Assembly (NCBI RefSeq): GCF_003946915.1
Contig: NZ_RPOC01000016.1
Coordinates: 40,880-104,879 of the forward strand
From: Flavobacterium ustbae
GTDB lineage: Bacteria; Bacteroidota; Bacteroidia; Flavobacteriales; Flavobacteriaceae
Reading direction: 5' to 3'
DNA length: 64,000 nucleotides
A model generated the notes under the pieces. It was not told the DNA's origin. It saw nothing but the letters and a program-made list of their open reading frames with translations, and searched no databases. Within the stretch, counting starts at the first letter, position 1. Each line of letters begins with the position of its first letter. The position numbers were made by a program, and so were the translations under genes. This document shows, one piece after another, positions 59,756-64,000 of this stretch.

Positions 59756-60955
59756 ATGAAATTGAGCTCTACTAAAACGTATTGGCCATTAAAAAATGCT
59801 ATCAAACAAAGCTATCCTTCTCTAGATTCTGATATCAATACCGATATTATGATCATTGGCGGAGGCATAACAGGAGCGTTAATAGCCTATAAATTACTTA
59901 ATGAAGGAAAAAAAATTGTTCTTGTAGACCGTCGAGATGTCTGTGGCGGAAGCACTTCTGGCAGTACGGCTTTACTGCAATACGAAATTGATGTTCCCTT
60001 ACATCAGCTTATTAAACTTCGCGGCGCTAGATGTGCCGTAGACAGTTATCAAAACGGAAAAAAAGCCATTTTTGATCTCAGAAACATAATTGATTCTGTG
60101 GGCTGCGAATGCGGTTTTGAATTTAAAAAAAGCGTTCATTTTACCACTTTAAAAAAAGATGTTCCCTATTTAAAAAATGAATTTAAAGCCCGTAAACAGC
60201 ATGGTTTTGAAATAAGCTGGCTCAGCCGATCAGAATTACAGAAAATGGGATTGAATGCAATTGCAGGAATAGAATCTAAAACTGCCGCTGTTATGGATCC
60301 GTTTAAACTTGCGAGTGATCTTTTGTTTCATTGTCATGAAAAAGGAATGCCTATTTTTGACCGAACAGACATTACTTCAATTCAGCATCAAAAAGGTAAA
60401 ATTATTGCTACTACAGATTCTAAACATGTCATTACGGCCGGTCATATTATACATTGTACAGGCTACGAAAGTACAGAGACGCTAAAAGAAAAGGTCGTAG
60501 ATTTAAAAAGTACTTACGTTATCGCTTCAGAAAGTCAGCACGATCTTCCCGAGCATTTTAAAAATACTATTTTTTGGGATACAGCGTCTCCTTATCACTA
60601 CATCAGAACTACAGAAGATAACCGAATTATAATGGGCGGCGGAGACGAAGACTTTAGAGATACATCTAAACGCGATAAATTACTTCCTAAAAAAGAAGCC
60701 TATCTTTTAAAACAATTCGTTAAAAGATTTCCCGACTTAGATTTCAAAATCGACTATTCCTGGGCAGGAACTTTTGGAGAAACCAAAGACGGCCTTCCTT
60801 ACTTCGGAAAACCAAATTCAAGAAAAAATGAGCATTACGTTCTAGGTTTCGGAGGAAACGGAATCACCTTCAGCGTACTTGGCATGAATTCTATTTTAGA
60901 TTCCATTCATAACAAAAAAAATACAGATTTAGATTATTATCGATTTGGGCGTTAG
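59756..60955 (+). CDS. FAD-dependent oxidoreductase (DAO family)
   Basis: 399 codons. FAD-binding GxGxxG at IIGGGITGALIAYKLL (about 33-48), a second family motif with DRRDVCGGSTSGSTALLQYE, and the C-terminal GRP-like DGLPYFGKPNSRKNEHYVLG FGGNGITFS. The D-amino-acid oxidase/glycine oxidase superfamily (PF01266) oxidises amines or hydroxy acids. Substrate unknown; a cysteine-rich patch VGCECGFEF lies at about 117. Single gene with a strong terminator. Confidence 0.88.
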   Translation: MKLSSTKTYWPLKNAIKQSYPSLDSDINTDIMIIGGGITGALIAYKLLNEGKKIVLVDRRDVCGGSTSGSTALLQYEIDVPLHQLIKLRGARCAVDSYQNGKKAIFDLRNIIDSVGCECGFEFKKSVHFTTLKKDVPYLKNEFKARKQHGFEISWLSRSELQKMGLNAIAGIESKTAAVMDPFKLASDLLFHCHEKGMPIFDRTDITSIQHQKGKIIATTDSKHVITAGHIIHCTGYESTETLKEKVVDLKSTYVIASESQHDLPEHFKNTIFWDTASPYHYIRTTEDNRIIMGGGDEDFRDTSKRDKLLPKKEAYLLKQFVKRFPDLDFKIDYSWAGTFGETKDGLPYFGKPNSRKNEHYVLGFGGNGITFSVLGMNSILDSIHNKKNTDLDYYRFGR

Positions 60956-61020
60956 TAAAGGTTCTAAGTTGCTAAGATTCTAAGGCTCTAAGTTTTCAAT
61001 ACTAAATTAGTTAAAACATT

Positions 61021-61061
61021 AAAATCCCCAGATTTTGAATTATCCAAAATCTGGGGATTTT
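61021..61061 (+). terminator. Strong 17-bp terminator hairpin
   Basis: AAAATCCCCAGATTTTG (61021-61037) and CAAAATCTGGGGATTTT (61045-61061) are perfectly complementary; the downstream tract is TTTTACTTT. Confidence 0.88.
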
Positions 61062-61321
61062 ACTTTATATATCTTGCTTTAGAGCTAACGACATTATTTA
61101 TTATTTTTTTTTAGAAACTGAGAGCACCTTAGTAGCTTAGCACCTCAAAACCTTAGCAGCTTAAAAAGAAGATCCAGAGGAAAAAAAACCTTTATTACTT
61201 AGAACCTCTGAACCTTTGCTCCTTTTATATATATCATGCTTAACAGCTAACGACATTATTTATTTTTTTATAAACTGAGAAGCCTTTGTAACTTAGCGCC
61301 TCAGTACCTTAGCAGCTTAGA
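61062..61321. repeat. Two about 95-bp direct copies made partly of octamers
   Basis: AGCTAACGACATTATTTATT occurs identically at 61083-61102 and 61245-61264 (period 162). After each copy follow octamer runs such as TTAGTAGC, TTAGCACC, TCAAAACC, TTAGCAGC and TTAGCGCC, TCAGTACC, TTAGCAGC. The second run ends at the stop codon of the minus-strand AraC gene. No gene is present. Confidence 0.85.
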
Positions 61322-62347
61322 TTACGCTGTAATCGCCAAAGAATTCAAATTAAACTTATATTCTTTTGGGCTGCAATTAAATTTTTGTTTGAATATTTTA
61401 GAAAAATAGCTTCTGCTGGTGAACCCAATACAGTATACGATTTCTGAAATATTTAAGTCAGATGTCCTAATTAGAATTTCAGCTTTTAGAACACGCATAT
61501 GAGTGATATAATCGTTAACCGTTCGATTATGAATCATTTTAAAACCTTCTTGAAGTTTATTTGGAGATAATCCAGATTTCTTACTAAGAGATTTTATCGA
61601 AAAAGCTTCTTCTGGACTTGATTTTATAAACTCCGAAAGTTCTTTTATTTCTTCCAGTTCTCTTAAAGTCAGTCCATTTGATTCATTTGCAAACGCATGC
61701 AAATCATCTGAATGTTGCTGAATTTCCATAGCAAGAATAATTCGCATAATTCCTTCTTTCAGCAAATTGCGAACAACGCCTGTCTGTGTAATAGAGTTAA
61801 GCTGTTCAATTTTCTCTGCAATCTGCAAATTATAAGAACCAATATAAAAGAAATCTGTTACCTGATTATTTTCAAAAAAAGTATCCTTTACTTGCTGATT
61901 CAAAGAATGAGCCTGGTTTGCAGGATCGATCTGAGTACCTACAATAATTAAAGTAAGCTTTGTTTTCTTTCCTTTTTCAAAAAACAAAACATTATCCTGG
62001 TTTTGTTTAGAAGTTACAATGGCAGTCTGAAAGGTTTTTAATTTTCGCTCTTCTCCATTCAATCCAAAACTATGCGAGAGGTTACCTTTAGAACAATATG
62101 CAAAATAAATAGGTGACGATTTTACATTTAGAAAATCCAATCTAACATCTGCAGAAAATGTCATATCAAACTGAACATACGAGATATTATCATTAAAAGA
62201 AGCTCCTATAATTGATCCTTCTGCAAAATTATTTTCGACTTGGAGTGCATATTCGTCTAAATCAAAAGTCACCTTTCCGCCAAAACTAGTATGAAGTTCA
62301 TCAAATATATTCTGAGTTTGTTCTGTATTTATAGTAAAAATTTTCAT
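61322..62347 (-). CDS. AraC-family transcriptional regulator
   Basis: 341 codons. N-terminal sensor about 1-230 (VTFDLDEYALQVENNFAEGS, FAYCSKGNLSHSFGLNGEER, a cupin-like fold) and C-terminal AraC domain (FSIKSLSKKSGLSPNKLQEG, LNISEIVYCIGFTSRSYFSK IFKQKFNCSPKEY). Target genes are not evident; the divergent neighbour encodes a DNA glycosylase with 173 bases between. Confidence 0.9.
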   Translation of the reverse strand: MKIFTINTEQTQNIFDELHTSFGGKVTFDLDEYALQVENNFAEGSIIGASFNDNISYVQFDMTFSADVRLDFLNVKSSPIYFAYCSKGNLSHSFGLNGEERKLKTFQTAIVTSKQNQDNVLFFEKGKKTKLTLIIVGTQIDPANQAHSLNQQVKDTFFENNQVTDFFYIGSYNLQIAEKIEQLNSITQTGVVRNLLKEGIMRIILAMEIQQHSDDLHAFANESNGLTLRELEEIKELSEFIKSSPEEAFSIKSLSKKSGLSPNKLQEGFKMIHNRTVNDYITHMRVLKAEILIRTSDLNISEIVYCIGFTSRSYFSKIFKQKFNCSPKEYKFNLNSLAITA

Positions 62348-62520
62348 GGTTCGCCGGATTTAAAAATTATAATTTGCAAAACAGATTTACTGTGTCGGAA
62401 TCTGAAAGTCAAAGTTCGTTTAAAGACCCGCCAAAAATGTTATATAATTTTTTCGTTTTGTTTTATAATTCCGTCTAAATGTTTAATTTGAGGTATCTTA
62501 ATTAGTATAGAAAAAACCGT

Positions 62521-63006
62521 ATGAAAAGTTTTTCGTTTGCACCCATTAGTTCTCCTTCTTCTAAAATTCTGATTTTAGGCACAATGCCAGGAACAAAATC
62601 TTTAGAACTCAATCAATATTACGGTCACAATCAAAACAATTTTTGGAAATTTATGTTTCAGATTCTCGGACAAGAATTTTCTAATGATTATGAGACACGA
62701 AAAAAACTATTAATTGAAAACAATATAGCGCTTTGGGATGTCTTGCAATTTTGCGATCGCGTAGGAAGTTTAGACAGCGCTATAAAAAACGAAATAGCAA
62801 ATGATTTTGAACATTTTTTAGAAATTCATCCTCAAATAGAAAGCATTATTTTTAACGGACAAAAGGCCGCTGCTTTTTTTAAAAAATATGTTCACTTAAC
62901 AAAAGAATACAAAACTTTCACACTTCCTTCTACAAGTCCGGCCAATGCTGGCAAGACTTTTCAAGATAAATTAAAGGAATGGAACATCATAAAAACCTTA
63001 TTATAA
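62521..63006 (+). CDS. DNA-deoxyinosine (hypoxanthine) glycosylase, UDG family 6
   Basis: 161 codons. Uracil-DNA-glycosylase fold with GTMPG at 20-24, YYGHNQNNFW at 33-42, FNGQKA at 111-116 and LPSTSPAN at 135-142, the pattern of family 6 hypoxanthine-DNA glycosylases. It removes deaminated adenine (hypoxanthine) from DNA. No signal peptide or operon partner. Confidence 0.9.
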   Translation: MKSFSFAPISSPSSKILILGTMPGTKSLELNQYYGHNQNNFWKFMFQILGQEFSNDYETRKKLLIENNIALWDVLQFCDRVGSLDSAIKNEIANDFEHFLEIHPQIESIIFNGQKAAAFFKKYVHLTKEYKTFTLPSTSPANAGKTFQDKLKEWNIIKTLL

Positions 63007-63308
63007 ATCGCGTTCTTTTTATACAATTAAAATGCAAATATTGAAATCATGTAACTTTTTTCGATTAAAGTATAACAAAATCCAAGCACTCTCGAACTAA
63101 TTTTACAAAAAGAAAAATAAGCCATATTAAAAGATTGATGAACGACATGGAAAGGCTTTCTTCTTACTAAAATTTACACAGCAAACTTTAAAAAAAGTTT
63201 AGTCTATAAAGAGAACATTGGTTATGTTAGTTTATTTTTGGGAAAAAGCTACTCTATAGAAATATAGAGTAGTTTTGTTTTATAAGATACCTTTTAATCT
63301 AAAAAGAC
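63007..63308. other. AT-rich spacer with one hairpin
   Basis: TACTCTATA (63250-63258) and TATAGAGTA (63263-63271) form a 9-bp hairpin about 38 bases before the next start. Nothing else is recognised. Confidence 0.5.
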
Positions 63309-63743
63309 ATGAAAATTCAAACTTATTACAATCATATACGGTTTTACACCCCACACCATTTTATATACTACCCTGTTCTAATTCTCTTTTTAATCGCCAG
63401 CATTTATTTAGGCATTACCACAAAAGATTATTTGATATGGGGGTTTATCAGCATAATCTTTATGTTTCTTTTTGCATTAGCCTTTATGCTTCGCCAACAC
63501 TATGCCTTAACGCTGCAAAATAGAATTGTGCGTTTAGAAATGCGTTACCGATATTTCACTTTAACCGGCAAAAGATTCGAAGAATTTGAGTACAAACTCA
63601 CCGACGATCAAATATTTGCACTACGTTTTGCACCAGACAGCGAGTTGGCTCCGCTTGTAGAAGACGTTTTAAAAAACAACTTAACGGGCGATGCAATTAA
63701 AAAAGCAATCGTACACTGGAAAGCAGATTACCACAGAGTGTAG
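63309..63743 (+). CDS. DUF6526 two-helix membrane protein
   Basis: 144 codons. After a short polar N-terminus with Tyr/His (MKIQTYYNHIRFYTPHHFIY) come two membrane helices (VLILFLIASIYLGI and LIWGFISIIFMFLFALAFML) and a soluble tail LQNRIVRLEMRYRYFTLTGK with ALRFAPDSELAPLVEDVL. This matches DUF6526 as remembered. Function unknown. Confidence 0.85.
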   Translation: MKIQTYYNHIRFYTPHHFIYYPVLILFLIASIYLGITTKDYLIWGFISIIFMFLFALAFMLRQHYALTLQNRIVRLEMRYRYFTLTGKRFEEFEYKLTDDQIFALRFAPDSELAPLVEDVLKNNLTGDAIKKAIVHWKADYHRV

Positions 63744-63796
63744 CAATGGCAAAGCAACTATTTAAAAGATAAAAAATAATTTGGGCGTGACACCAT

Positions 63797-63845
63797 CCCG
63801 ATAAAAGGGCCACTTCACTATACGCTTATTCGCCCTTTTATCGGG
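63797..63845. repeat. 14-bp perfect inverted repeat
   Basis: CCCGATAAAAGGGC (63797-63810) and GCCCTTTTATCGGG (63832-63845) are perfect complements. It is followed by GCTGCTTCGGCAGC (63872-63885), another palindrome. I recall similar spacer sequences in other Flavobacteria. Confidence 0.75.
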
Positions 63846-63924
63846 ACGCTGTCGGGCTGTCCGTGCTGCTTCGGCAGCTTACTCCCATCCCAATGTCATT
63901 AAGTTAAGGGATAAGAATATAAAA

Positions 63925-64000
63925 ACCATTGGGTTATGAACCTAAATTAGGTTCTTTGTAATTGACAAAAAAAACAAACCCCAATGGTAGGAGCAAATAT
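63925..64000 (+). promoter_or_regulatory. Hairpin enclosing a possible start codon at window end
   Basis: ACCATTGGGTT (63925-63935) pairs with AACCCCAATGGT (63977-63988, one bulged C). The ATG at 63984-63986 within the right arm opens a frame to the window end (MVGAN). Between the arms lies the 17-bp palindrome GAACCTAAATTAGGTTC (63938-63954). It may be a translational control region of a gene cut off by the window, or the end of a mobile element. Confidence 0.4.

Noticed and set aside
63275..63523. 82-codon frame overlapping the DUF6526 gene
   Set aside because: It is out of frame with the recognised membrane protein and has no family features.

Overview
The window looks like chromosomal DNA of a Flavobacterium-type member of the Bacteroidota. 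The DNA is AT-rich. Promoters carry the flavobacterial -7 box TAnnTTTG, in places with a TTG about 17-19 bp upstream. Lipoproteins, TonB receptors of the SusC-like architecture, LytTR/LytS pairs and DUF families typical of the phylum are present. No rRNA, tRNA, CRISPR array, complete insertion sequence or prophage was recognised.

Layout. (1) 1-11.2 kb is a hexuronate and unsaturated-uronate locus: a cut-off LacI-family regulator, uxaA, uxaB, eda, kdgK, uxaC, kduD, kduI and an ExuT-like transporter. Two promoters (before kduI and before exuT) carry the same palindromic operator directly abutting the -7 box. (2) 11.4-18.7 kb holds a secreted esterase and a three-gene xenosiderophore-type iron uptake operon (TonB receptor, DUF4374 lipoprotein, PepSY membrane protein) with a divergent AraC regulator. 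(3) 19.3-24 kb holds a 2H phosphoesterase, an AraC/SDR pair and two secreted PepSY-like proteins. (4) 24.1-32.1 kb is a LytTR two-component system divergent from a TolC-RND-adaptor efflux operon. (5) 32.4-35.7 kb is one very AT-rich 1088-codon gene that reads as nuclease + STAND NTPase + helical repeats, the best candidate here for an undescribed antiphage protein. (6) 36-40 kb holds small stress or hypothetical genes and arrays of short palindromes. (7) 39.9-47 kb is a TetR-controlled adaptor-RND-TolC pump with an operator array and a 37-codon membrane micro-ORF after the pump gene. (8) 47-51.3 kb holds Crp/Fnr, GNAT, DoxX, DinB and small membrane proteins. (9) 51.7-59.6 kb holds a glycosyltransferase fusion, MlaEFD lipid-transport genes and an AsmA-like giant. 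(10) 59.7-64 kb holds an FAD oxidoreductase, an AraC regulator, a DNA glycosylase and a DUF6526 protein.

How it fits together. The uronate genes form a complete route from galacturonate/glucuronate (UxaC, UxaB, UxaA) and from pectin- or glycosaminoglycan-derived unsaturated uronates (KduI, KduD) to 2-keto-3-deoxygluconate, then KdgK and Eda yield pyruvate and glyceraldehyde 3-phosphate. The Mla and AsmA-like genes suggest one envelope lipid-transport module. The two efflux operons share an intercistronic element placed one base after a stop codon.

The spacers are unusually structured. There are 7- and 8-bp tandem repeats, often folded into inverted repeats. There are also an exactly 118-bp element in two copies with matched changes in both arms, and arrays of different about 13-bp palindromes. 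All functional statements below rest on reading motifs by eye, without database searches.
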